This document shows, one piece after another, positions 10,594 to 21,512 of a DNA stretch of 40,749 nt; the stretch's first letter is position 1; every line of letters begins with the position of its first letter. Location: NCBI RefSeq assembly GCF_000281045.1, contig NW_008246072.1, positions 1,162,680-1,203,428 on the forward strand, given 5' to 3'. The notes below the pieces were generated by a model. The model did no database searches, had not been told where the DNA came from, and saw only the letters and a program-made list of their open reading frames with translations. This DNA comes from Saprolegnia diclina VS20. Its lineage: Eukaryota; Oomycota; Saprolegniomycetes; Saprolegniales; Saprolegniaceae. The translations under genes were made by a program, and so were the position numbers.

Positions 10594-10764
10594 CTACCGC
10601 GCCCCCTTCCAGACGCGCCCACGATTCACTGGCGTGGCGAGGACAGGCGGCGGTTTGGCCACCGGCTCGAGCGAGCTGCGGCGCTTGAGCGCGAGACCTC
10701 CGACGACAGCGGACGTAAGCAGCGCCGGGGGCATGACGCGGCCCACGTGCAAGGTGAAGACCAT
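10594..10764 (-). CDS. Possible 56-residue membrane protein
   Basis: A short reading frame starting MVFTLHVGRVMPP has one hydrophobic segment (about residues 11-27, ALLTSAVVGGLAL) followed by a basic, proline-rich tail. The size and layout resemble small mitochondrial membrane proteins, but I do not recognise a family. Its stop is 30 bp from the converging DNAJC9 stop. CCAAT-type boxes lie 60-95 bp upstream of the start. An in-frame ATG at 10875 would add 37 residues. It could be a chance frame. Confidence 0.4.
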   Translation of the reverse strand: MVFTLHVGRVMPPALLTSAVVGGLALKRRSSLEPVAKPPPVLATPVNRGRVWKGAR

Positions 10765-10826
10765 CGGACTTGGTTGGCGAATTGAAAACTGCCTGAGGAT
10801 TGCGTTGGGTGGCAGACGCGTTCGTG

Positions 10827-10857
10827 ATTGGTCCAAAAACGTATCTGAAAAACCAAT
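10827..10857 (-). promoter_or_regulatory. CCAAT-type boxes before the small ORF
   Basis: ATTGG at 10827-10831 and CCAAT at 10853-10857 lie about 63-93 bp upstream of the minus-strand ATG at 10764. The paired boxes modestly support that short frame being a gene. Confidence 0.35.
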
Positions 10858-10875
10858 CAAAACGCGGGGATCCAT

Positions 10876-11453
10876 GTTGCGGGACGTTGAAGTTGCAGCG
10901 CGGGAAAACCGACGCCGCGCGCCTTCCCATTATCCAACGCTTCGACTAACTAAAGTACTAGTAGCAAGCACCCATCGATGAGTACCAAGTCGCCATGAGT
11001 CTCGCACCCATGACGCGAGTCCTTTCGACATGCAGGTGATCGCGCAGGTGGGATCGTCGGACGTTGTGGCCTTCGGTGTTGTTCCGCTCACCGTAGCTTC
11101 TTTTGTCTCTGCAGGCAGCGATATAGTAAGCTGGATCAAGCAGCAGTCGCAGCACACCCGGCTGTGACGGATGGCTAGATGATAAGCAATCACCGCTCCT
11201 CCTGCTCGGCGCTGCAGCCGTTCCGTGCACAGTATGCTTAAAGTAGGACGCCGTACCACTCTTCCTGTAGGTCTCTCGTCGTATCGACGGCCCCACGCCT
11301 CTGGCACGTCGATCGCCTGTCGAGAGTTCCGCTTTGCTTTGCAAAGTGCCAAGTTGTGGAGCCAGTGGAATAGGCAAGTGGCTTGAAGTGGAGGGCTGTT
11401 ACTCACGCGTCTGCGGTACGCACGTCAAGCTGGCACATGGCGACACCCTTGTA
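10876..11453. other. Intergenic region
   Basis: No gene, RNA or repeat family is recognisable. Open frames on the minus strand at 10930-11406 have no domain-like composition and lack splice-compatible continuation. Confidence 0.5.
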
Positions 11454-12453
11454 TTACTGACGCCACGCTGCCATCGCTTGCTTGGTCTCCTTGGAGGCGC
11501 CGACGTGTTCGTGGTAGTAGCCAAATTTGAGTCGGCAGCCATCGTGGCCGCAGTCGTAGCCCGTCGGCCCGTCGTCGTCGGTCTCGTCGTTCGCGTTGGT
11601 CGATGTGGTTGGCTGCTTGGGTTTGGCGGTCGTCAAAGCAACAAAGTCGGTGCGCAGAACGTTGCACTTTTCGAGCCATGGCAGCAGCGTGCGATCCCTA
11701 GTCAGTTGCGTGATCGTTGTTGAAGTCGGTTGCAACAAGATACCAGTCGTCTTCGTCAAAGATGGCGAGCGACCGGTGGGCAATGTACTCGCCGCTGCTG
11801 GAGAGCGCGACGAGCATCGGACCGGTGGCGATCCGAGGGCAGAGTCGGCGAAGTGCGTCGTCCGCGTTGGCCGAGATGCCAAAAAAGCACGTGCCAAGGA
11901 ACCGCTCGGCGCCCTGGAGAAGCGCCGCGGCCATGAGCGGCTGCGTCGCAGCGTCGGAACGGCCGACGACGATCGGTCGCAAGTGCTTTGCCGTGACCAG
12001 CGCCTGCGTGTCGCGTGCTAGCACGTTCTGCACGTATGCCTTGAACTCGACGTCACCCCAGACGATGCCGAGTCCTTGCTCGCGCAGAGCCGCCTTGGCG
12101 AGCAGCGCCGCACGGCGCTGGTGCTCCAAGCCACCGACGATGCTTTCGTCATCCATCAAGTATGCGTACTCGTCATCGTCGCTATCGAGATCGTCGTCAT
12201 CGATCGACGTCAAGGCGACGGCGGGCGCGGCCCGCGGGAGGGCATTGTCCAGTGACAGGTGGCGCTGCTCGAGTCGCTGCATGGTCACGTCCTCGCGGCG
12301 GAGGACGGTCATGACGCGCGCGACGTGGGCCTGCTCCTGCTTGTCCTTGAGGCAGCACGCCGAGAGCGTCGGGTCGTCGCCCTCGATGTCGTAGCCTTCA
12401 ACGTGGCCAGGCTTGTGGTGCTGGTGGTCGCCATCGTCACAGCACGAGCTCAT
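11454..12453 (-). CDS. Thioredoxin-fold-like protein with Cys/His-rich ends
   Basis: Two exons, 12453-11744 and 11697-11454 with a 46-nt intron, give 317 residues in frame. The N-terminus MSSCCDDGDHQHHKPGH is Cys/His-rich and is followed by an acidic stretch (TSIDDDDLDSDDDEYAYL). The central helix-rich region and the segment from GAERFLGTCFFGI to IATGPMLVALSSSGEYI resemble the thioredoxin-like half of TXNDC9 and phosducin-like proteins, but there is no CXXC redox motif. The C-terminus holds a compact CGHDGCRLKFGYYHEHVG element that could bind metal. TXNDC9-like proteins assist CCT-mediated tubulin and actin folding; that role here is inference from fold resemblance only. The ATG at 12453 was chosen because composition changes upstream of it. 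Confidence 0.65.
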
Positions 12454-13147
12454 GATGCCCAAAGTGTTAGAATATCCGGTTTGCTTGCATAGCATCGAAC
12501 GCGTTCGCGAACCAGACGAAGCCGTTCGGTTGCATGATGTTATAACAGCAACATCCGGCGTGTTACGATCCAGGCCGATCGCAATGGATGGCCTTTTTTT
12601 GGCGGCGCCTGAACCGACGAGAGCGCCGCCCACAGCACTGGCGACCTCCAGCGTGTCTTCTTGCGAGGACCAAGCTCGCATCCTGTCCTGCTGCCCTCGG
12701 CCTGCTCGCATCCTGTCCTGCTGCCCTTGGCCTGCTCACGATGACCTCGCACGTCGCTCGGTATCATGCAGCCAGCAGCTCCAGTCGCTCCGGTAGCTTC
12801 TGCAACCGACAGCTCCCGTGGCGCATAGCTCCAGCACGAGTAGCATCGAGCTTGGTAGCTACGGCGAACGAACGTGGCGCGTGCGGATGCTAGGCCGAAC
12901 GATAGAGCTCTCTGCATCCGCTTCGCTATCAGCGCCGTCGTTCTGGTTCAAGCAGCTCGCTGTGGCAGCTGTGTAGTGCAGCGACATGGAGCTCAGTAGT
13001 ATCCTCTCGGAGCCAGGGTGGCGTCAGCAGCGTCCCACTGGCCGCTGACCTCCAAGATCTCGGGATCGGGCTTTATTTAATTTTGTTGCATTAAAATGGG
13101 GTAATCGGCGCGGTAACGCCGGGTAAAATTAGAGTCGAATTTGCGCC
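12454..13147. other. Divergent promoter region
   Basis: This lies between the minus-strand thioredoxin-like gene and the plus-strand cyclase gene. Apart from the 30-bp tandem repeat and an AT-rich patch at about 13070-13100, just before the cyclase start, I see no structured element. Confidence 0.5.
12673..12737 (+). repeat. Two-copy 30-bp tandem repeat
   Basis: The unit beginning GCTCGCATCCTGTCCTGCTG occurs twice in succession with a single C/T difference near its end, then a partial third start. It lies upstream of the thioredoxin-like gene and outside any gene I accept. Confidence 0.8.
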
Positions 13148-16100
13148 ATGAGCCTCAACAACCGCGTGGCCGCGTACCTCCCGGCCATCGTGCGCAGGTA
13201 CCTCGAGACGCGCGACGAGAGGCTGCCCGTCCCGGCGACGCACTCGCTCAAGGTCGTGTCCATGTTCGCCGACGTTGCTGGCTTCACGGCCATGACCGAG
13301 TCGCTCGCCGTGCGGGGCGGCCCCGTCGGCGCCGAGTCGCTGAGCAAGCACCTCAACGCGTACTTTCAGCAGCTCGTGCGCTTCATCACTGGCGCAGGTA
13401 CATGCAACATGCCACGCATGGCATCGCTCAGATGGTGCACCTGTAGGCGGCGACGTCTTCAAGTTTGCCGGCGATGCGCTCATTGTGCTATGGCCTGAAA
13501 ACAAGGAAGACACGATCGAGAGCCTCGTGCGGCGCTGCATCCAGTGCGCGCTCGGCATCCAGGAGAAGCTGCATCAAGCCAAGCTCGCGCCCGACGTCGA
13601 GCTCAGTATCAAGATTGGCATTGGCGTCGGCCGCGCCACTGTCGTGCACCTCGGCGGCGAGTCGGACGGCGCAACGCCGCGCATGGAGTACGTCGGCGTC
13701 GGCCCCGCGCTCGTGCAAGCCTTCACCGCCGAGCACCACGCGCTCGCTGGCGACGTCATCGTGTCGCCTGAGTGCTGGGCCATGGTCGCCCCCAATTTTA
13801 CGGGCCGCGACCTGCCCGACGGCTTTTGCAAGGTGCTCAAGGTCGAACATCCCGTCAAAGTGTGCAGCCGGCGCACGTCCATCGCGCGCGACGATCTCCA
13901 GCTGCAGCTGCACATGCGCCAGTACGTCTCCCGCGCCGTCTGGCCCTACATAGTCGCCGACGAAGAGACGTGGGCGTCCGAGCTGCGCGAGGTGACGGTG
14001 CTCTTTATCAACCTCGGCTTCCAGTACGCTCGCTTCCAGTGGATGGTCATATTCTGTATCGCTCAACTCGCGTGTAGGGAAGCCGACTTGTCGCAGATGC
14101 ACGACACGGCGAGCGTGCACGCGCTGCACACTGCGTTCGCGGCCGTCCAGCGCTGCATCTTTAGCTACGAAGGCACAGTCAACAAGTTTCTCGTCGACGA
14201 CAAGGGCAGGTACGCTCGCCATTGCTTTCAATGATCTCAATCTCAACGTCAAAATTAACATTCAAATGACTAGCACCGTCATTGCCGTCTTTGGCCTCCC
14301 GCCCGTGAGCCACGAGAACGACGCTGTGCGGGGCATTCTCGCTGCCTTGGCGATCCGCGCGGCCTTGGCGCCCCTCGGCCTCAAAGGTATTTTGAGTTGG
14401 TACTTGATACTAAATCTTGATACTATTTGCGTCGCTAGCCTCGGTCGGGATTACGTCGGGCACGGCGTTTTGCGGGCTCGCCGGCCACCACGGGAGTCGG
14501 CGTGAGTACACGGTGCTTGGCGACATTGTGAATCTAGCGGCGCGCCTCATGCAAAAGGTCAAGCTCGAGCACGGCGACTCGAGCGTCATCACGGACGACA
14601 AGACGCGGGCGTGCGCCGAAGACGTCTTGCACTTCGAGAAGGCGCCCGAGATCTTTGTCAAGGGCAAGCACGACCGGATACCGATCCACCGCCCGTACAT
14701 GCGCATGTCGCTCATGTCCCACATCGTGGCGGCGCGGCGGCCCGTGCACGCCTCCGCGGCCGTCACGCCGCTCCACGTGATGCAAGACATGTACAAGTGC
14801 CAGCTCCAGCACGCGCAGCGGCGGCTAAGCCGGCTCGCAGACGACATTCGGCCGTCGATCCCCGAGAGTCCGTCCGCGACCGCGATCCAAGCGCAGCTCC
14901 TCGCCAAGATTGGCCAGCTCAGCACGATAGCAGTCGCCGGCGCGCTTTTGCTCGAGGGCGACATTGGCCTCGGCAAGTCGCGACTCGTGCGGTCGACGCT
15001 CGCGCTGCTCCCGCCCGAAGCCAACGTCGTCGTTGTCTTTGCGTCCGCGTCGCCGTTTCTGGCCGAGAAGCCGTACGCGATCTTCGCCGACATCCTCGCC
15101 AAGTGCCTCCCGCCCGAGACGGACCTGCAGACCTTTGTGGCCAATGTTGTCGCTGAGGGCATGGCGCCGAACCGGACGCTTCTGCGGCATCTGCACGAGC
15201 TCAACGCAGTGCTGGACGTGGCGTTTCCCGTGCCGGTCGAGAGCAGCAGCAACAACAACAGCGACGACGACGAGAACGACAACAATGGCGATGCGGCTAA
15301 GAGTAGACAAGTGGACTTGCCGAGCTTCTTCTCCAAGCTCTTTACGAGCGATGTCTCGACGCCCGAGAGCCCGACTATGACCTTGTACGAAGACGAAGAC
15401 GAAGAGAGCGCGTGGGAGCCGGTGGCGCTCGACATGGCCGGCTTCCTCCTCCTCACGGCGCTGCATGCGATCTCGCGACGACAGGGCCTCGTGCTCTGCT
15501 TGGACAATGCCATGTACATGGATGAACGGTCGTGGATCCTGTCGATCGCGCTGGCCAAGTACTTTACCAACTGCGTGGTCGTCGCGATCTCTCGGCCACC
15601 AAGCCTCGCGGTGACGCAGCGCACGGCCAGCGGCGCCTTTCGTCAGCAGCTCCGGTACGACCTTGGCTTCAATGCAATGGGAAATGACATCGTCGCATCT
15701 GTATTAGGGCGCTCAAAGCTCTGCCGTCAACGACAACGTGCGTCCTCGAGCGCATGTCGCCGGCGCAGACTGAGGCGCTGGCCAAGCACATCTTGTCGAT
15801 TCAGACGCTCGATCCGGAGCTCGCGACGCTGCTCGTCGGACGTGCGCAGGGCAACCCGCTGTTTTTGCACGAGATCCTCAAGGAGATGCAAGCGCACAAG
15901 TCGCTGCAGATCCAGGCCAACGACGCGTCGTGCTCGCCGATCGCGCAGGTGGCGTGGGGTGAGAAGAAGGACGCGGACCGGTGCTTCGAGTGCCACGACG
16001 CCCTCGGCGCCCACAAGGACAAGTTCCGCTGCAAGCACTGCGGCTTTGTGTTTTGCGCGCGGTGTACACCGAAGGCATGCTACAAGTACGTCGACTCGCT

Positions 16101-17252
16101 CCTTCTTCTTGACAAACTCACACCTCTATGCGTAGGAAGCTGCAAGGAAGCAACACCGACCAGCACGTGCGCCACTGCCGGAGCTGCTACGCGCTCACGC
16201 GCACGCGCCGGCCTAGCATGGAGCGCAGCGTCAGTGCGTCCAACGTCGGTGGCAGCACCGACAAGAAGCCGCGCAAGCTCATGCTCTCCAAAGTATTTTC
16301 GTCGTCGTCGGCCAAGGAGAATGCAACGACGCTGCCGCTCAAGTACCGGCTGGCGCTCACGCCACCGCGTACCATCAAGGCTGTGTTGACGACCCTTCTG
16401 GACCAGCTCACGGTGCCGCAGTGCCTCCTCCTCAAGGTACGAAGGCGACTCGCTTCTCATGCATTGCTCATGGGATGCGGCTATTAGACGGCAAGCATTA
16501 TCGGCCAAGACTTTGACTTGCGGACGCTGCGTGCGATCTACCCGATCAAGGACGACGGCTTTGTGCGCGACGTCGACGAGCTCGAGCGGCTTGCGATGTT
16601 GCGGCCCGTTGACGTCTTCATCGGCGGCCTCTCGCCGTCGTCCAACCGGTCGCAGACCGCCAAGTACGAATTCTGCCACGGCTTCATGGCCGACGTGCTC
16701 CGGAGTCTGCTCCTGAGTCCGCAGCTCGACAAGCTTCACCTCAAGCTCGTCGAGTACCGCGAAGCGCAGCACAAGCTCGTGCGGCACCAGTACTTTGAGA
16801 AGGTCCAGGCGCACTCGCGGTCGCAGTCCGAGGCCACCGTCGTCCTCGACGGTCGCGGCAGCAACATGCGGCTGCACGCTGGCCTCGTCCAAGTCAAGAA
16901 GACGTCGAGTCGGCTCCGCGCACTGCACCTTGGCGCAACCGAGTGGAAGAAGCGCATGGCGCTGCTGCACACGAACCGCCTCCTCCTCCAGAGCGAGCCG
17001 AATCTGAGCGGCCGGTACACGACCATCGAGCTCGCGGGCGCCCGCGTTTCGGAAGGCGACGGCGGCAAGTACGCAAGCTTCCACATCGACGTGCGCGAGT
17101 GGTCGCGCAACTCGACGAGCCCGTCGAGTGCCACCGAGGTGCAGCCGCCGAGGACGTTCACCTTTGGCGTTGCGTCTGAGGCCGAGATGAAGCACTGGGT
17201 GTACATGCTCCGCTTTGCGATTGAGTCGCTCGAAGACGACGTCGCCGCCTAA
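13148..17252 (+). CDS. ADCY10-like soluble adenylyl cyclase with FYVE finger and PH domain
   Basis: Eight exons (13148-13397, 13447-14023, 14078-14209, 14274-14386, 14439-15654, 15708-16085, 16136-16436, 16488-17252) join in frame to 1243 residues. Two class III cyclase domains fill about 35-190 and 260-430. C1 keeps both metal aspartates (FADVAGF Asp42, KFAGDA Asp93) and a Lys matching the adenine-binding Lys of human sAC. C2 keeps the Asn and Arg of VNLAARLM. A STAND-like ATPase follows, with Walker A GDIGLGKS near 530 and later GNPLFLHEIL. A FYVE-type zinc finger at about 850-905 has CFEC, RCKHCGFVFC and CRSC with the exact family spacing. It is followed by the winged-helix-like piece LLKTASIIGQDF and a C-terminal PH domain near 1120-1238. 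It should make cAMP from ATP, probably membrane-targeted through FYVE and PH. Bicarbonate control is inferred from the family only. Confidence 0.93.
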
Positions 17253-17902
17253 GTACACAGATAGACAATGTAGGAGTTATAGCATTTAGGAGTTGTAGCA
17301 ATAGAGAGTTTACGGTAAAATGGACGCGAGGCCTGCCACCCGGTCGAACGAGCGCGGTGCGCCACGTGAGTACACGCAGGGCGAGAGTTGGCCTGCCGCT
17401 CGCCAGCGACGTCGGCCACACCAGGTTGACGTTGTGGGTTGGCGACGTACTTCGGAAGCTGCATGTAGCGACGCTGTGAGAGCACATGCGGAAACACCTG
17501 GTCATTACAGCTCGGTTGGATGATGCGCGAGCTGCGATGATGCGTCCTGTGACTGTTGCGTTGGAGCCACCTCTGGCCAGCCATGCGCGCATCAGGTTTC
17601 TCTGCGAGCTACATGACTTGGCGAATGCCTCCATGTCGTGGTGCGACTAGGCTAGCGCTATGTTGATCATGGACTCCACCAAGTGTGCGTTGCTCGTCAC
17701 GCGTTACGGGGATGCCCACCATGCTGCGCCATGGCAGGTGCTCGCCAGGACCAAGGCGCATGAGCGCCGTCGAGATATGGGTTGGGTTCTCGTTACACTT
17801 AAAAGCCGGCACGCGTGCCTTCGCAGCATGGCGCTCTACTTAGAGCGTTGGCTGGTGGGCGCACGGACTGGTAGGAGGTAGTTGTCAACTGAGAGGTCGC
17901 GC
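17253..17902. other. Convergent intergenic region
   Basis: This lies between the cyclase stop and the eL43 stop. I see no coding frame with domain-like composition, no RNA gene and no repeat. It should contain both 3' untranslated regions. Confidence 0.55.
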
Positions 17903-18190
17903 TTACTCAATGTTGGCTTCGCGGGCCTTGCGGAGGCGGGCCAGCGTCGAGCGGACCGTCGCGGCCGACGGCGTGTTGAGGAGGTAGGCGCCGCCGGCGA
18001 CGACCTTGTGGCACGACTTGCACTTCCAGATGCCCGTGCAGGCGCGCTTGACGTTGTCCTTGCCGCAGAAGACGCAGTTGTACTTGGCGTGCTGCGAGAC
18101 TTCGATCTTCTTGACGACCTTGCGGAGCGACGAACCGTAGCGCACGCCGTACTTACCGCAGATGCCAACCTTCTTCGTACGCTTGCCCAT
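17903..18190 (-). CDS. RPL37A: Large-subunit ribosomal protein eL43 (L37a)
   Basis: A single exon encodes 95 residues. The protein begins [19 protein letters not shown] and carries the family's zinc-ribbon cysteines in CVFCGKD and [15 protein letters not shown]. It is a component of the 60S subunit, where the zinc ribbon packs against 25S/28S rRNA. Length and all blocks agree with eukaryotic eL43. An ATTGG box lies about 64 bp upstream of the ATG. No intron interrupts the coding part, unlike most neighbours. Confidence 0.97.
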   Translation of the reverse strand: MGKRTKKVGICGKYGVRYGSSLRKVVKKIEVSQHAKYNCVFCGKDNVKRACTGIWKCKSCHKVVAGGAYLLNTPSAATVRSTLARLRKAREANIE

Positions 18191-18253
18191 GTTGTTCTTT
18201 TCCTTCTAAGTGTTTGGAAGTGAAATCCGCTCGCTCAACTTTACGCGCAAGCG

Positions 18254-18258
18254 ATTGG
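18254..18258 (-). promoter_or_regulatory. CCAAT-type box upstream of eL43
   Basis: ATTGG on the plus strand, so CCAAT on the gene strand, lies about 64 bp before the eL43 start codon. This is a motif match without other support. Confidence 0.35.
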
Positions 18259-18439
18259 CCTCAAAATCCCGGCCTCCGCGTCCAGTGCTTGACGCCACCC
18301 AAAGTTTATATGAGACTTTGTATACGGTCCCAACGGCGGGCCGGTACTTCCGGATACGGACTCTATTATCCGGATCCGCTCGACCAATGGCCTTGTTCCG
18401 GTGCTGGCGACACGATGCTGTCGATGCGCGCAAGGCCAA

Positions 18440-18660
18440 GCGATGCGAGCAGGTACAACGATGCAGGTAGCAACGATGCAAGCAGGTAGAAGCCCACGCG
18501 AGCAGGTAGCGGACGAGTTGGGCAGAAGAGCGCGCGTGAGACGCGAGCGGCGAGAAGGCGCTTGGCGACGGCAGCTGCATGCATCGACGTGGATGTGATA
18601 GCGTAGTGAGTACACGGTGGTGCGAGCAGGTAGCAGCCGGCGAGGTAGCGTGCGAACGTA
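18440..18660 (+). repeat. Degenerate GAGCAGGTAG-type short repeats
   Basis: The sequence GCGAGCAGGTA or close variants (GCAGGTAGC, AAGCAGGTAG, GCGAGGTAGC) recurs about six times at irregular spacing. The spacing is not regular enough for a satellite; it looks like an eroded minisatellite or clustered binding-site-like words. Confidence 0.5.
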
Positions 18661-20525
18661 GGACGAGGCTACGCATTGAGAATGGGCGCAGCGCTGGCGT
18701 CTCGGTCATGCCGCAGTGCGAGCAGTGTGATGTCATGAAGATCTGATTGGGCGTGTGCGATCTGGGCTCGAAGCTTGCTATGGGGTGGAGTCCAGGCGCC
18801 AACGCGAGTTGCGCCATGACAGCAAACGCTGCGCATAGCACGACATTAAACGAGCCGCACGCGTCGCCCGGGTCCGAGCATTCGACGCTTGATTGATGCG
18901 CCGAGGAGGGTAGGAAGAGGAGGGTATCTCATATGCTTGGTTCCAAAGCGATCTGATCGACCAAGAGCTTCTGCCACGTCTTTCGGCAAAGTGCAACGAC
19001 CGCCTTGGACTCTGTTGTGCTCGTGCGCTCTCGAATCAAACACAGTTGAAGACGATCAACGCACCGATGACGTCCACGTGGGCGTGGCGTTCAGGATGGA
19101 GGCGGCTTGGCCCGGTAGGCGAGAAGGCGCCAAATCGTTGCTCCTCCGCTGGTCGCCTCGAGAAAGTCGCTGTATGAAGCCGACACAGTCAACGACTCAG
19201 GAACGCTTCAGAGTCACAGTGGTGAAAGCTGCGTTGCGGTTGACCTCGCTCGCTCCCTGTGACAACGAGCCCTGGAGGCACGAGGATGCAAAAAGGCCTA
19301 GCTGACGATCAAGCTGAGGTATCATCAAGCGTTTGTGGAGCACCGCCGCGACGAGACACAGCGCCAGCCAAGCCAGCAAGAAGAAGGACCCCGAAGCACG
19401 TCAGCCACGTGGTCGTCCGTTGTGGGAGACATATATTTTGGATTTTTGGCGCCGACTACAGCCGATGGTGCACTGGATATCGTAGCAGCGCCAGTTCCAA
19501 CCTCGTTACGATTTGTTGCGCGCTCTGGTGTTGTCGTCGGCCTGTGCAGCGCAACCAGTGATCGCTTTTGCGCCAACGAACGACGGCGAAACCTCACCGC
19601 GCCTCGAAGAAACCTCAAGCAGCAGCCACGTGCGCCACGACGACAGCGTTCGGAGATATAAGATGCTTCTAGAACCACATCTGCGGGCAACGATTCGCGT
19701 CAACGTTAGCACCCCAAATAGCATCAGCGCGTCCTTGCTGCATACCGGCGGCCATGTGGTCTGCAGCACGTTGCTTTCGACGCGCCGCAAAAGCAGCAGC
19801 CGCCGACGCGCAGCTACACCGCGCGAGCGGCACGAGCGTCGTTAACGCGAGTGCCAGCAGCGCTGCTCACGCACGCGCGTTGCCGGAACCTTCGACCGCG
19901 TTGGGTGCGTCGATGGAGCCAGTACAGTGTCTTGCCCTATTACAGTGTCTTGTTGGCATACATTTTGCACTTGGTGCTTCCCCTGGGTGCGTGACCTTGC
20001 CGCGCGTTGCCGCGCCGCGTGCGTGCCACGTGTCCCAGGCACACTCATCGCTTCGTCTGCAGATGCTACGCGCCAAAGCGCTTGACGTAAGGTCGATCGA
20101 TCGAACATGGCGCCAGCTCCAACCTGAGCTCCATCGTCCCATCTTCCTGTCTACTTGTAGTACACCTTCACATGCGCCTGACGTGCGCGTGGCAGGTTGC
20201 ATGGCAACGCGCAGGCGCCTCCTCGGTTGTGGCGGCCAGCTGCCTGCGTATTGTAGGCGCGGTCGTGCAGGCGCGGGCCGAGGGAGTCCAATACACTGCA
20301 TGTTGCTACATACTGCTTCCTGCGGCCGCTGTATGCCAGAGAGTGCCTGTGCATTCAGAACCCAAGCCGATATCTGCGAAGTTTGCTCGCAGATCCAGCC
20401 GCGCGCCATCTGCTGGGCGTGGTATCGCACGTTGTTCGAGGTGCCATGGGGATCGTCTCCGGCTCTTGGTTCGAAAAAACTGCATTTTCACAGGATTGCA
20501 TTCGCCAACTTGCCTCACCATTACG

Positions 20526-21512
20526 ATGTCGTCGTCGTCGTCGCCGGCCTGCGGGCTCTGCATGCAGACCTTTACGCTCTTCCAGCGGACGCGGTACACG
20601 TGTCCGTGCTGCCTCGACGTCGTCTGCCGCAACTGCTCGCGCGCCCTCGTCGGCGTCAAGGACGTGCCCCGCGCCGAGCGCCGAACGTGCCTCCGTTGCG
20701 CCAACCCGAGCCTCCTCAAGGCGCCTGCGCCCGAGCAGCCTCACGACGTCGTGGCCTTTCTTAGTTCGGGGGGCCTGCAACTGCGCGCGCCGACGCCGCG
20801 CGGCCCGACCATCGACACGGACACGCTCGACTTTGACTGGGTGCATCCGTACCCCAAGGCGCCGCAGCCCGCGGACGAGTCGGCCCGCATCGCGGTCGTC
20901 GAGACGCTCCGCGTGCCCGAGCACTTGGCCGCGCTGCAGCAAGACACGACGTTCGTGATCCTCCTCGAGAAGGCGATGGCGGCCACGGACGCCACCATGG
21001 CCGCCATCTACCTCGTCGACGGCACCCATGCGATCCCGATCGCGTCGTCCGGCATGGTCATGCAGCGCGTGCCTCGTCTCGAAGCCTTAGCGTCGTACGT
21101 CGTCGTCTCGGGCGACGCTCTCGTTGTGGCCGACTCAGCGCTCGACCTACGCTTCCGTGCGCACCCCGTGGCCACCGAGCTGCACGCGCGCGGCGTCCTG
21201 AGCATCCCGATGCTTTTGGGCCGCCACATCATTGGCACGATGGAGCTCTTCGGGCGCGACGTGCTTCCGACGCCCGTGCCCGCCAAGCTCCAGTCCGAGC
21301 TCACGGCGCTGGCCGCGCTCGCGAGCGGCTTTGTGCAAAACACGTGCAAGACGACGCGGCTCTCGGACAGCGAAAACAGCCTCCGGCCGCGGCGCAAGAC
21401 GGCGCCGGCCAAGATCGAGACGGACGGGTCGCTCGTCGAGACGATGGAAGCCCTCTTGACGCAGTCCATGCGCACGTCCAACTACGTCCACGATATCATT
21501 GCGTCCCGATAG
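20526..21512 (+). CDS. FYVE-like zinc finger / GAF domain protein (paralog 1)
   Basis: A single exon encodes 328 residues. Residues about 6-60 form a FYVE-like finger: CGLC, then CPCC, CRNC and CLRC in FYVE spacing, but without the basic RRHHCR patch that reads PI3P. The linker contains LDFDWVHPYPKAPQPADESA. A GAF domain follows at about 130-270, including LRFRAHPVATELHARGVLSI. The tail has a basic RRKTAP motif and a helix VETMEALLTQSM. GAF domains bind small ligands such as cyclic nucleotides or act as dimerisation folds; the ligand here is unknown. The frame is open upstream to 20172, but the ATG at 20526 directly precedes the finger as in the paralog at 26122. Confidence 0.85.
   Translation: MSSSSSPACGLCMQTFTLFQRTRYTCPCCLDVVCRNCSRALVGVKDVPRAERRTCLRCANPSLLKAPAPEQPHDVVAFLSSGGLQLRAPTPRGPTIDTDTLDFDWVHPYPKAPQPADESARIAVVETLRVPEHLAALQQDTTFVILLEKAMAATDATMAAIYLVDGTHAIPIASSGMVMQRVPRLEALASYVVVSGDALVVADSALDLRFRAHPVATELHARGVLSIPMLLGRHIIGTMELFGRDVLPTPVPAKLQSELTALAALASGFVQNTCKTTRLSDSENSLRPRRKTAPAKIETDGSLVETMEALLTQSMRTSNYVHDIIASR

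Larger units (their letters stand above)
18191..20525. other. Gene-poor stretch
   Basis: About 2.3 kb without an acceptable gene. It contains the short GAGCAGGTAG-type repeats near 18.5 kb and two TACAGTGT words at 19923-19930 and 19941-19948. Open frames here have no conserved-looking segments. The last 100 bp are presumably promoter and leader of the FYVE-GAF gene. Confidence 0.5.

Noticed and set aside
20172-20525. Upstream in-frame extension of the first FYVE-GAF protein.
   Set aside because: The extension has no domain-like composition, and the paralog's protein begins just before the finger, so the ATG at 20526 is preferred.
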